Shown: positions 47,601 through 54,360 of the stretch, one piece after another
Position numbering within the stretch: position 1 is the stretch's first letter
Layout: every line of letters starts with the position of its first letter
Source of the DNA: Effrenium voratum
Lineage: Eukaryota > Sar > Dinophyceae > Suessiales > Symbiodiniaceae
NCBI GenBank assembly: GCA_963377175.1
Contig: CAUJNA010002724.1
Coordinates: 556,093-620,092, forward strand
Direction of reading: 5' to 3'
DNA length: 64,000 bases
Notes under the pieces: generated by a model
What the model was told of the DNA's origin: nothing
What the model saw: the letters and a program-made list of their open reading frames with translations, nothing else
Databases searched by the model: none
Translations under genes and position numbers: made by a program

Positions 47601-49118
47601 ATTTTTGCCTCGTGGGTGTTTCCAAACCAAACCAAGCTAAAAAGGGCAGCACCGCAAATCTGGGCATCAATCAGCCTCCCAATGGTTTGGAGCCCGGCGG
47701 TTTCGAGGTTGGCGGATTCTCATCTGCCCTAAACCTATAGGCCAGGTATTCAAACCCAAATCCAAACCATATTTCCAGGTGTCCCTTTTCTGAAATGAAC
47801 CGCCCTTTTTCAAGGGTCTCTAGATTACCCAGGGGGGCTGCTTGTTTATCCCACAAGTGGAAACGGTGGAAAGGCTGTTTCCATGAAAACTCCAACCCAC
47901 CAAACTTGACAGCCTTCCATTTGCGTTTCTGCCCCCTGGAAAAAATGTGTTATTAAAAATACGTCCAGTAGTGATAGATTCCCTTTAAAACCAGCCAGGG
48001 AGAATAATAAACACATGCTCATTTCAGCCAATGGATGCCAAGTCACATTGTGCTCGCGCTCCTTGTTCAGCTGGGCGATGCGCTCGTCCTTCTTCCGGGC
48101 CTGAAAAAAAGAAGAAAAACCGACCCCGCAGGGCTCGTCCGTCCGTGAAAGTCGGAAGACGGGACGTGTCGAAACGGTACGGCGGATTTTTTGTTGGGCG
48201 TCCCAAAAATGATGACTAAAAGGGGACACCCGGCGTCAGCCTCTAGGTCCTCCAGTCGAGAGGTTAGAATAAGGGCTCCCTTTTTGTTGTAGTCTATTTT
48301 GGTAGGGGAACCCTCCAAGTACATGTGTATATGTACACATATACATATATATATATATATATATACTATAATACTTTATATGAATATATGTCTCAAAACC
48401 AACGGTTCTCCTTTGAGCTTCTGCTTAAAAACCCAAATGAGAGGGGGTCCCAAAAAAAGGACTCATCAATGTGGGTGCCTGTCTTTTAGGGGACACCCCA
48501 GATGGATTTCGGCTCTCCTTTTTGGTTCTCGCTACTCGGCCACAAAAACTCTGTTGTTTTCTGCTCCCCTGCTAAAAGTTTTTAACTTTTAGTGGTTTAA
48601 TGGAAAACTCATCAGTTGGCAAGAAGTTAAAGTCCTAACAGCCAAGCAAAATGCACCAAAGACAAGGGGCGTGCTCAAAACACGACGAGCCACCGTAGAC
48701 GTTCGGTAGGGTGAAACTCCAACCGATTCGACCTCCTCTGCCCCTCCTTGGCATGCAGTTCAGGTGTCCTTTGGTCAAGACGTACATCGGCCACAAGCAA
48801 AACCAGTTTCCGCAGCCCCATGCGAAAGGACGGCAACAAAACCACACATGTGCATGTGGATCAATTTGGTGAGACCCAATCCATTTAATGTTCTCCCCTT
48901 TGCAGTTCAGTTCACGACACCCAGAGCTTTACTTCACCCCCCATAGTTTACCGCACCACTCAATCCCCCCCCTATCCACCTCATCCCCCACCCATCCCCC
49001 CCCCCACCACCCCACCCTCAACGAAGACAGCAAGACGCCACCCCCAGACAAGAAGAGACGCCTCCTCTTTGTATCTCTGAAGCTCATCCTCCTTCTGAAG
49101 CATTTGCCTCTTCAGCTC
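31824..49118 (-). CDS. CFAP57: CFAP57 (WDR65/FAP57) homologue, coiled-coil part, 12 exons
   Basis: CFAP57 is a cilium and flagellum axoneme protein that helps place a subset of inner dynein arms. It has N-terminal WD40 repeats followed by a long coiled coil. Twelve minus-strand exons (49062-49118 down to 31824-31904) total 855 nt and join in frame into 285 codons. The order of motifs follows the family: [13 protein letters not shown], then [67 protein letters not shown] and QENVQLI. The family comparison is from memory, not from an alignment. Donors are GC (7), GA (3) and GT (2); every acceptor is AG followed by G. Introns run from about 0.6 to 3.8 kb. The WD40 half is absent up to base 64000, and the exons after 31824 are unresolved. 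I see no frame break in the joined exons. Confidence 0.85.
32037..32160. mobile_element. TIR family C copy 2
   Basis: CTGTGGATGGACAAAATCCT to GATTTCGTCCATCCACA, in the CFAP57 e11-e12 intron. Confidence 0.7.
32822..32873 (-). CDS. CFAP57: CFAP57-like exon e11
   Basis: A 52-nt exon encoding [17 protein letters not shown], followed by a consensus-like GT donor (GTGAGC). Acceptor GAG|GCG. It continues the heptad pattern from e10. Confidence 0.75.
32971..33096. mobile_element. TIR family C copy 3 (best preserved)
   Basis: Near-perfect arms: TACTGTGGATGGACGAAATC then CTGCACCAC, and the inverse ending CATCCACAGTA. It lies in the CFAP57 e10-e11 intron. Confidence 0.75.
33494..33600. mobile_element. 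Interspersed family K copy 3
   Basis: CATTCTTTCAACAAAATCCC to AACAATGGTTGAAAAGAATG, with the centre CCCGATCGGGAAAACGGCGA. In the CFAP57 e10-e11 region, next to exon e10. Confidence 0.55.
33634..33740 (-). CDS. CFAP57: CFAP57-like exon e10, HRQDN / QENVQLI
   Basis: A 107-nt exon starting [19 protein letters not shown] and continuing [16 protein letters not shown]. Acceptor GAG|GTG; GA donor in phase 2, completing a Leu codon with e11. One of the strongest family matches in the window. Confidence 0.86.
35203..35314. mobile_element. TIR family I element
   Basis: Arms TGGGTGTGTCTTTTTGAGGG and CCCCTAAAAAAAGACACACC; non-coding. Single arms (GTGTCTCAAAATAGGGG-like) recur widely, for example near 10112, 29470, 40590 and 42070. 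Confidence 0.6.
35527..35590 (-). CDS. CFAP57: CFAP57-like exon e9, [14 protein letters not shown]
   Basis: A 64-nt exon encoding [19 protein letters not shown] and then KS. Acceptor AAG|GCA; donor GC (AGT|GCGCCT). With the e10 start, the spacing to LKKK matches my recollection of the family with no gap. Confidence 0.83.
37086..37178. mobile_element. TIR family G copy 5
   Basis: GTACTTGAGTGTTTGGCCAA to CTTGGCGAATCGAACATCC, with arms that pair over much of their length. It is 3' of CFAP57 exon e8. Confidence 0.65.
37187..37280. mobile_element. TIR family H copy 2
   Basis: TTGGTGGTTTGGATTGG to CCTCCAAACCACC, interior GATTTGAGCCCCTAAG and TTGTAGAGGG. The A box is weak here. Confidence 0.5.
37311..37397 (-). 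CDS. CFAP57: CFAP57-like exon e8, [10 protein letters not shown] signature
   Basis: An 87-nt exon beginning [19 protein letters not shown] followed by KKYV, a conserved stretch of the family. Acceptor GAG|GTG. The GC donor sits after VKK; that donor is the least certain boundary, because the frame stays open beyond it. Confidence 0.85.
37628..37725. mobile_element. TIR family C copy 4, degenerate
   Basis: CTGTGGATGGACAAAACATC on the left; the right arm is weak (GGTGCGAAGTGGATATG). Confidence 0.45.
38549..38605. repeat. (GA)n microsatellite
   Basis: GAGAGAGAGAGAAGAGAG-type purine run. Confidence 0.85.
38663..38772. mobile_element. TIR family E copy 6
   Basis: TATGGCTGTGGCTCAAAA to TTTTGAGCCACACCCAT; second subfamily (ACCTGCGGTTTG). 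Confidence 0.6.
38777..38896. mobile_element. TIR family F copy 2
   Basis: TCAGGGATCCTTACAC to TTTTAAGGAGCCCTGTT. It lies directly beside family E copy 6. Confidence 0.65.
39013..39132. mobile_element. TIR family A copy 9
   Basis: CCATTTGGTTAAGGCCCC to CTTAAGCAAATGG, with a (TA)n and TTTA expansion in the left arm. It lies in the CFAP57 e7-e8 intron. Confidence 0.7.
39482..39539 (-). CDS. CFAP57: CFAP57-like exon e7, RFKTDLH signature
   Basis: A 58-nt exon encoding [18 protein letters not shown]. It starts in phase 1 after CAG|GCA and ends in phase 2 at a GC donor (GCGCCC). The split last codon gives Glu when joined to e8. GAG is present at both ends of the next intron. Confidence 0.85.
39569..39731. 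mobile_element. TIR family B copy 3, internally expanded
   Basis: The family core is present, but the segment TTTTAGTGGACTTTTAGTGG is repeated several times, giving a longer copy whose right end is lost. Confidence 0.55.
39728..39818. mobile_element. Interspersed family J copy 4
   Basis: Contains GTTAAGTGGGGATTTCAGCC and CACCGTAAGCAAACATGC; it abuts family B copy 3. Confidence 0.55.
40302..40362 (-). CDS. CFAP57: CFAP57-like exon e6
   Basis: Starts CAG|GTG and contains [19 protein letters not shown]. It is 61 nt long and ends in phase 1 at a GC donor. The split codon completes as Arg with e7. Confidence 0.8.
40832..40941. mobile_element. TIR family B copy 4
   Basis: TCGGTTGCGTTCTGCTCCC to GGCAGAATGCACTAA, in the CFAP57 e5-e6 intron and next to exon e5. 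Confidence 0.6.
40992..41051 (-). CDS. CFAP57: CFAP57-like exon e5
   Basis: Exactly 20 codons, [20 protein letters not shown], continuing e4 without a gap relative to the family. Acceptor GAG|GAG; donor GC (CAG|GCGGAG). GCAGG occurs at both ends of the next intron. Confidence 0.85.
41116..41214. mobile_element. TIR family A copy 10
   Basis: CCTTTTGCTTAAGTCCCCTGG to CTTAACCAAGTGG. It lies in the CFAP57 e4-e5 intron, about 65 bases before exon e5. Confidence 0.65.
42299..42394 (-). CDS. CFAP57: CFAP57-like exon e4, FKFVLDYKI signature
   Basis: Thirty-two codons beginning [17 protein letters not shown] and ending in EMKK. This is the most recognisable CFAP57 segment in the window. Acceptor CAG|GAG; donor GA (AAG|GAGATG). 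GGAGAT occurs at both ends of the following intron. Confidence 0.88.
42500..42588. mobile_element. TIR family D copy 3, left end lost
   Basis: Interior GAGTAGGGGAACCCTGCCCC and right end GGGCAGAACTGGGGCGACC. Confidence 0.5.
42650..42790 (+). other. Exon-like stretch inside a CFAP57 intron
   Basis: GC-rich and open on both strands. The plus frame gives [20 protein letters not shown] after CAG|GCC; the minus frame gives [16 protein letters not shown]. It lies in the e3-e4 intron, so it is not needed by CFAP57. It could be a captured gene fragment. Confidence 0.25.
43968..44060. repeat. (TATC)n-like degenerate microsatellite
   Basis: Repeated CTATCTAT and CTATATCTATAA phrases, followed by further AT-rich pyrimidine sequence. 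Confidence 0.6.
45383..45505. mobile_element. TIR family A copy 11, degenerate
   Basis: Retains GGCCCCTGGAAAAAATAACA and CTTAAGCACCTGTTGG, but has a roughly 30-base insertion in the right arm. Confidence 0.5.
46083..46212. mobile_element. TIR family A copy 12 in a CFAP57 intron
   Basis: CCATTTGGTTAAGACCCCTGG to TCAGCAAAGGG, with an (AAT)n stretch. A 17-base direct repeat with one mismatch (ACTTTGAGCAAGCNAAG) lies on each side, at 46058-46074 and 46215-46231. Confidence 0.7.
46240..46317 (-). CDS. CFAP57: CFAP57-like exon e3
   Basis: Twenty-six codons containing [13 protein letters not shown], the family segment that directly precedes the FKFVLDYKI motif. Acceptor AAG|GTG; donor GA (CAG|GAGACA). 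Both ends of the following intron carry CAGGAG, so the exact junction is ambiguous within that hexamer while the protein is unchanged. Confidence 0.82.
47020..47124. mobile_element. TIR family E copy 7
   Basis: ATGTGGCTGTAGCTAAAAA to TTTTGAGCCATACACAT; second subfamily. Confidence 0.55.
47262..47376. mobile_element. TIR family D copy 4
   Basis: GGTCCTCCAGTAGAGAGG to GAGCACTGAGGGACC. Confidence 0.6.
47681..47770. mobile_element. TIR family H copy 3
   Basis: ATGGTTTGGAGCCCGGCGG to CAAATCCAAACCAT, sharing GAGCCCGGCGGTT with copy 1. Confidence 0.5.
47917..48035. mobile_element. TIR family A copy 13 abutting CFAP57 exon e2
   Basis: CCATTTGCG to CAGCCAATGG; intact core CCAGTAGTGATAGATTCCC. Its right end is 12 bases from the exon e2 boundary. 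Confidence 0.65.
48047..48100 (-). CDS. CFAP57: CFAP57-like exon e2
   Basis: Encodes [18 protein letters not shown] after a T-rich acceptor (CAG|GCC) and ends at a GT donor (GTGACT). The donor and the e3 acceptor share GTGA. A family A inverted-repeat element starts about a dozen bases into the following intron. Confidence 0.7.
48246..48316. mobile_element. TIR family D copy 5, right half missing
   Basis: Begins GGTCCTCCAGTCGAGAGG and stops after GGGGAACCCTCC, where an unrelated (AT)n-rich sequence begins. Confidence 0.55.
48551..48660. mobile_element. TIR family B copy 5
   Basis: CTGTTGTTTTCTGCTCCCC to AAGCAAAATGCACCAAA, with the internal palindrome AAGTTTTTAACTTTT. Confidence 0.6.
49062..49118 (-). 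CDS. CFAP57: CFAP57-like exon e1 (most upstream found)
   Basis: The exon reads [19 protein letters not shown], a charged heptad-type coiled coil, from CAG|GAG to a GC donor. Phase is 0 at both ends. Donor and next acceptor share AGGC. Identity depends on its continuity with e2 and e3. The exon before it was not found between 49.1 kb and the window end. Confidence 0.65.
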
Positions 49119-49889
49119 CTGGGCAGTCTAGCAGCCAAGCGAGCTTGGCATCAAAAGGCAGTTTGGTATATCCGCAACCCAACTCAAGCGTGCACTATCA
49201 TTCTGTACAATTAAACCCCTTTGCTATAAGGGCCTAGGCAATGGCACTTGAAAACCCGTTTTTTGGGAAGGGTTGCAGGAGTACACCAGCAACTCTTCAG
49301 CTCCTTATGGGTCTGTTTTTGTTTGGAGTTGGGCCCATTTTTTGTGGATTTCAAGGGACACCATGAGAAAAGCACAAAACTTTTGCGCCATCTTGGGGGT
49401 CCGACTCCTAAAACAAGACACGCCCTTGTATGATCGTTTTCCTTGTGCCGCAACCTGCCAAAGATCCCAACGGTTGGGATCCCCTGCCTGCCTGGCCATG
49501 CTTTCTAAATTCTTTGAACATCCCAAGTCGGGAGACCAACAGGAGCTCAGCCATTTTAGGGGATTCCCAAATTTTGAGATACCTTCGACGCCCGGAAAAT
49601 ATCGCAAGTGCGCAGCAGGCCAACGGGAGGGCAGACAAACGGCACGGTCCACGAAAAGCGGCACGACATGAGGAGCGGAGCGGGCCCCGCCCTTAATCCA
49701 CGGTTCAACCTGAGTTAAACTGAGAGGGGTTACGTGCTTGACTTCAACAAGCTCGGGGGTAGGGCTCCAGCCGCAGCGGAAGGTTTCGCATCCCATTTGG
49801 TGGCACTGGCCATAGGGCTTCGTAACCGAGGCCATGTTGGGGGACACCCAAAAAAAGACCTGCATAATGTGCATGGTTACGAAATCCAT

Positions 49890-49972
49890 GATATGATTCC
49901 CCTGCAAATACCAACAAACGTCATGGTTTCAACCATGGTTTCAAAGTGGTGCAGGCTTTTGTCGAGCCAGGT
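49890..49972. mobile_element. TIR family C fragment
   Basis: Only the interior and right arm remain (CCAACAAACGTCATGG, GTGGTGCAGGCTTTTGTC). A shorter right-arm fragment lies at 3169-3204. Confidence 0.5.
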
Positions 49973-51334
49973 GTTCCAAGGTAACTTCTCTGTCTCCAAG
50001 GTCCAGCCCCCTTGCTGTTTAGTCGTTGCGCCCCTGCCAATGGCCAGCCATCACTGGGATGTCCCAAGTGTAGCAGGTGGGATCCTGAGCTAGAAGTAGA
50101 AATCCGTCACCCCGCCCTTCACAACCATCTGGGCAAATTCTGATAACTCTCTCTCTCTCTCTCTCTCACTCTCTTTGGGTTGGAAAAGCCCAACTGGCCA
50201 ACGAAAGGCACCTTGGGCGATTGATCAGACTGGTTTCACTGCTTTGGTGTCAAAGTTGGACCGCTGGGAACCGCGGCCGCTCTTTCATTTTACTCCACGT
50301 CCGGGGTTGCGCCAGCTCGGATCAAAATCAGCTAAGCGAGCCGCGCGCGCGCGGATTTTCGCAATGGACAAGTGAGCCTCCTTGGGCGAACTTGCTTAAA
50401 TATGGGATCCAAAGCCCATCCGGGCAAAGTGCTGCAATTCACAAACCCATTCATTAAGAAGTAAACCCCCCAAGAACAAACCGAGAAAGCCCCAAAATCA
50501 GAAGCTCGGGCATGTTTTGGCTGCCGCCCCTGACCGAGAGAGCAGTGTCGCCGATCAGCAGGAAGGGGGCTTCTCAAAGGCTTTCAGGCTTCCACCTTGC
50601 CAAGACCCCAAACGAGCCGTTTTCTGGGTTTCTTGGCTGCCCGTTGTCTGATCCCCTAAAAGTGAGTGGGTGAAGTTCTAGGGATTGATTCCAACCATCC
50701 TTCTGATGGAATAACAAACTCCCCTCAAAAGAAGACACCCCCAAGTTCGGCGTATCGATGTTTGAGCCTTCCCCCGCCCAAGTGATGGCTTTCCTTTACC
50801 AGCATGGGGTCCCCAACCAGAGCTCGAGTCGGAGCCATGAAACCAAAGGCTCTCTTCGGAGCTGAGGACTTAAACAAAAACATTTCTACCCACTGGAAAT
50901 TCCACTGCAAACTCTGCTTCTTTTCTCCCTCTCTCTCTCTCTCTCTTTATATTATTATTTTTTATGTTATTCATTTTTTATTTATTTATTTTGAGGGGGG
51001 GGGGGGGGGCGAGGGGTGGTGGTGGTTGAGCATCTTCTTGTGTTTGACCATTTTCATCATTATATGTTTTATCATTTTGTTTCTGATATTCGTTATATTT
51101 GCTATCTCTTTCTTCAGTCAATCTATAATATTATCTTTGTGTTTCTACTTCATCAGGGTATCTGCAGAAACTCCCGTTTTGCATGGTTTCTATGAATCAG
51201 ATACATACTGTACCACCAGGTTTTGCAAGAGCCGTATTTCTTATCGAAAGCTGGAAACTACATCAGGGTGAAATATGTCCCTTTGGGCTTGCAAGCTGAG
51301 CTGTTTGGTTGGCTGGTTGCCTGTCTGGTTCGCA

Positions 51335-51336
<2 letters not shown>

Positions 51337-51427
<91 letters not shown>
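51337..51427. repeat. (GGCT)n microsatellite
   Basis: About 22 perfect GGCT units, with related GGTT units on each side. Open frames across it are artefacts. Confidence 0.9.
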
Positions 51428-51428
<1 letters not shown>

Positions 51429-51663
51429 TCTGCTTCGCATGGCTGGCCGGCTGGCTGGCTGATTGGTTGGTTGGTGTCAACTAGCCCTGGGTTTATCTGC
51501 GCTGTTCAACATGCAGTGTTGGCCAATCTCAATCAAAGGCACCGGTACAAACCACTACAAAGGCACCCCTTTTTAAACCCAAGGATCTAGCGGATGTCCT
51601 TTGAGCAGCTGACGTACGGGGGGAGATGAAACCATGTGGAGCTGTGCCATCTACTTCTCTAGG

Positions 51664-51776
51664 GGTTGATTCCTTGTCCATTCTTTTCAACCATCGTTCT
51701 TTTCAAAAACCGATCGCTGTGTCCCCTGGGGTTCTGATGGTTTTCTGGAAAGAAGGATCCCTGGAAAGAATGGAAA
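51664..51776. mobile_element. Interspersed family K copy 4
   Basis: CATTCTTTTCAACCATCGTT to GGATCCCTGGAAAGAATGG. Confidence 0.55.
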
Positions 51777-52057
51777 TGGAAGTGTCCCCTAGAGAAGTGG
51801 ACACCACCACTAAAAACCTCCAAAAAGCCAAGCTGAATCTACTTCCCCCGAAAAAGAGTTAGGCTTTCGACTTTGGGCTGGCGGCAACTTTGGGCTGGCG
51901 GCCGCAACTCGAAACCCCCGGCCGGTGCCCTGGTCCTTCCCACCGGCAAGGAGTTTGACAGACGCCAAGGACGTGGATCCCCGGCTGCGGCTGAGCCGCA
52001 AAAGACCCCCCCCAAAAACAAAAACAACTCCAGCGATCCATGTATTTGAGCACTTTA

Positions 52058-52188
52058 ACAGGGATCCTTACGGGGAAGAAAAAAACAACTGAGCATTGCC
52101 TTGTAAATGGTGGTTTCCCGTTATTCTGATTTTGAAAAAGCAACATGTTTTAAATGGTTGCAAATGCTTTTCTTTTAAGGAGCCCTGG
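52058..52188. mobile_element. TIR family F copy 3
   Basis: AACAGGGATCCTTACGGG to TTTTAAGGAGCCCTGG. Confidence 0.65.
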
Positions 52189-52737
52189 TATGAACTTCAT
52201 TGGCTCCAAGCTGATGGCGAAAGAGCTTGTGAGCCACAGAGTTGCTCTCAAAACTGGGCTACCCGTTTTCAGATCCCCCGCTAAAAGTGACTCACTTTTA
52301 GTGGGTTAAATGGAAACTACCACTAAACACTAAAAGGATCTAAAAAGCTAAGGGACCGGATGGCTGGGAGCCTCCAAGACAAACCCCATGGACTTGGGAG
52401 TATCAGAGAGTCTCTCCCTGGCGTTTGCGGGATTTGCTTTTGCGAGTCCCCCACATCCCTTCCAGACCCTAGACTCATATCGATCTATTTTTTTGGCTAA
52501 AAACCTCCAACAGGCCTTTCTGTCGTCCCCCTCAAAACCCGAAAGTCGAAGCTCTTACTACAGACAATTCCCCACAGTTCACATGAAGCCTCACCCCAAC
52601 AAGACAGAAGGCATGTAAACTTGGCAAACCACGCAAGTCTTGAACTGGCAGCTGGAAATCTGAAGTCTTGGAATCTGCGGACTCCCCGAACCTCACTCCC
52701 AGCATGAATCCCCCATCAATTGATCCATACTTGTCTG

Positions 52738-52770
<33 letters not shown>

Positions 52771-52939
52771 TTATTTATTTAGAATAGGTCCCAACTGCGC
52801 AGAAGAAAAAAACACATAACACCATCCACCAGCCGATCAGCGCGGATCTCAAAGCGAATCAGCCCTAAGAGTGGGACCCGTTCCGAATCCGGGTGGGACC
52901 CGTTCCGCGGGGTGTCCTTAGGGAGCCAATCAAAAAAAT

Positions 52940-53040
52940 CCATTTGCTTATTTGTCCCCTAGAAATAATTTAAACGTGTTTCCAGCAGAGATAGCTCCCT
53001 TTTGAAGCCAAGACAGCAAAACACGACATATTCTGAAACC
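52940..53040. mobile_element. TIR family A copy 14, right end eroded
   Basis: CCATTTGCTTATTTGTCCCC and a core CCAGCAGAGATAGCTCCC. The right end keeps only ATATTCTGAAACC. Confidence 0.5.
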
Positions 53041-53298
53041 TTTCTTGGAGGGTAGCCCGTTTTGTATGGTTTTACAGGGAACCCAAAAGGAAAACCAACC
53101 AAAGTAATAGCGCCCCACGTCTGCCATCCGTTCCCGTCTTCCCAATTCGAACTGCAGCTTTGCGGCAGTATCCGCCCGAGGGTTGGCAGCCGTGGCGTGT
53201 CTCCCAGTTCTTCGATTTCCCGCAGAAGGGAAGGCAGCAAACACCGCAGCCGCAGCATGAGTCCGTGGGGTTCTTCACCTGAGCCGGAAGGGAAACTG

Positions 53299-53400
53299 GG
53301 TCCTCCGGTAGAGAGCTTAGGATAAGGGTACCACCTTTTCTGTCTATTTTAGGGGAACCCTCCAAAGCGGGTGAGACAAAGGCCACCTAGCTGGGGGACC
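53299..53400. mobile_element. TIR family D copy 6
   Basis: GGTCCTCCGGTAGAGAGC to CACCTAGCTGGGGGACC. Confidence 0.6.
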
Positions 53401-53515
53401 TAGGAAAAACCAACAAAAGACAAAATCTTGGGGGAGGTGAAAGGGTAAGGGTGCCGACAGGGTCTGTCTTTTGTGAGGGTTCCCCTTTTGGGGTTTGGAG
53501 GGGAAACAAGCTTGC

Positions 53516-53632
53516 TGGTGCTCAGTAGGGAATGTGGGAATGAAATCAGGGGACCCCTGAATTAAACATATCCACCAGTTGGATGGTTTATAGGGGTCAT
53601 TCCCTTTCTCATTCCCTGCTGAGCACCAGGCA
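53516..53632. mobile_element. TIR family L element
   Basis: TGGTGCTCAGTAGGGAATG and its inverse CATTCCCTGCTGAGCACCA, with CAGTTGGATGG inside. Degraded relatives lie at about 22455-22590 and 30438-30545. Confidence 0.6.
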
Positions 53633-53753
53633 TCAGCAAGTTTTGGGGGAGGTGAAAGAGTTAGACAGGGGCTTTCCCGTCCGCATTTTGCCATCCAGTC
53701 CTAGGGTCCCCCCCACACTTTTGGGCACATTCTGAACACGCCCACTAAAACAG

Positions 53754-53950
53754 CCCATTTTCAACATTCAAATTCAATCACCCAACCAATCCAACACCAA
53801 AAAACACATATTCATATACCCATCTTCATTTCTTACCCCATCTCAACATCACCCCTATGCTCATTCAATAACAACAATCATAACTACATACCACCTCAAC
53901 AAATCCCACCAAAAAAATCCAAGCTACATACCAACATTTTTTATTCCCAA
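53754..53950. other. G-depleted tract
   Basis: I count two G in 197 bases on the plus strand, in a mix of A, C and T with no simple period. Downstream of the minus-strand NTPase gene it would be C-free in the transcript. No ORF or repeat family accounts for it. Confidence 0.8.
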
Positions 53951-54174
53951 GATCGCAACCCCAAGATCTCAATAATTTCTCCCTTGATCCAAACTGCAAC
54001 CCTTTCCCATTTCCAACAAACACGAACAGTCTAAAAAAGAACGCTATGTTCGCCCCGAAAAATGGTTAACCAATGGAAAAGGGAGAATTAAAACCGTTAA
54101 CCCAAATCTTGAAAATAATCCCAGTAAATATGGATGGCAAAATGTGGATTGAACAAGGCTTCAGTAGACAGACC

Positions 54175-54280
54175 GCCCTAGAAACTGCCGAAACTGACAC
54201 GGAAACTGCAACAGACGCTGTTGGAACTGCAAAATCTGCCGTTGGAACTGCAAAATCCGCCGTTGGAATTGCAAACATAT
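54175..54280. repeat. 21-bp tandem repeat in the 3' flank of the NTPase gene
   Basis: Units of the type GTTGGAACTGCAAAATCTGC occur about three times, after looser repeats of GAAACTG. Both strands are open through it; coding is not supported. Confidence 0.6.
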
Positions 54281-54360
54281 TGCAAATCCGGTTTTTCCAA
54301 CACAGCCTCTCCCCACCCCACCATTTTTCACCGCATTTCAGTCGCTTGAACGAGTCAAGA

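Larger units (their letters stand above)
49119..53753. other. No supported gene; upstream of CFAP57 exon e1
   Basis: Contains inverted-repeat elements (49890, 51664, 52058, 52940, 53299, 53516), a GGCT array, a poly-G run (about 50996) and CT runs. A Cys-rich open stretch on the minus strand (53.1-53.27 kb, CCGCGVCCLPFC) and a GC-rich stretch near 51.9 kb could be exons. Neither has splice signals or a motif good enough to call. Confidence 0.5.

Noticed and set aside
51223..51590. GWLAGWLA and QPASQPAS frames
   Set aside because: Products of the (GGCT)n microsatellite.
53070..53275. Cys-rich exon (CCGCGVCCLPFC)
   Set aside because: Three minus-strand frames are open over the same GC-rich stretch and compete equally. 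There is no motif or phase link to exon e1.
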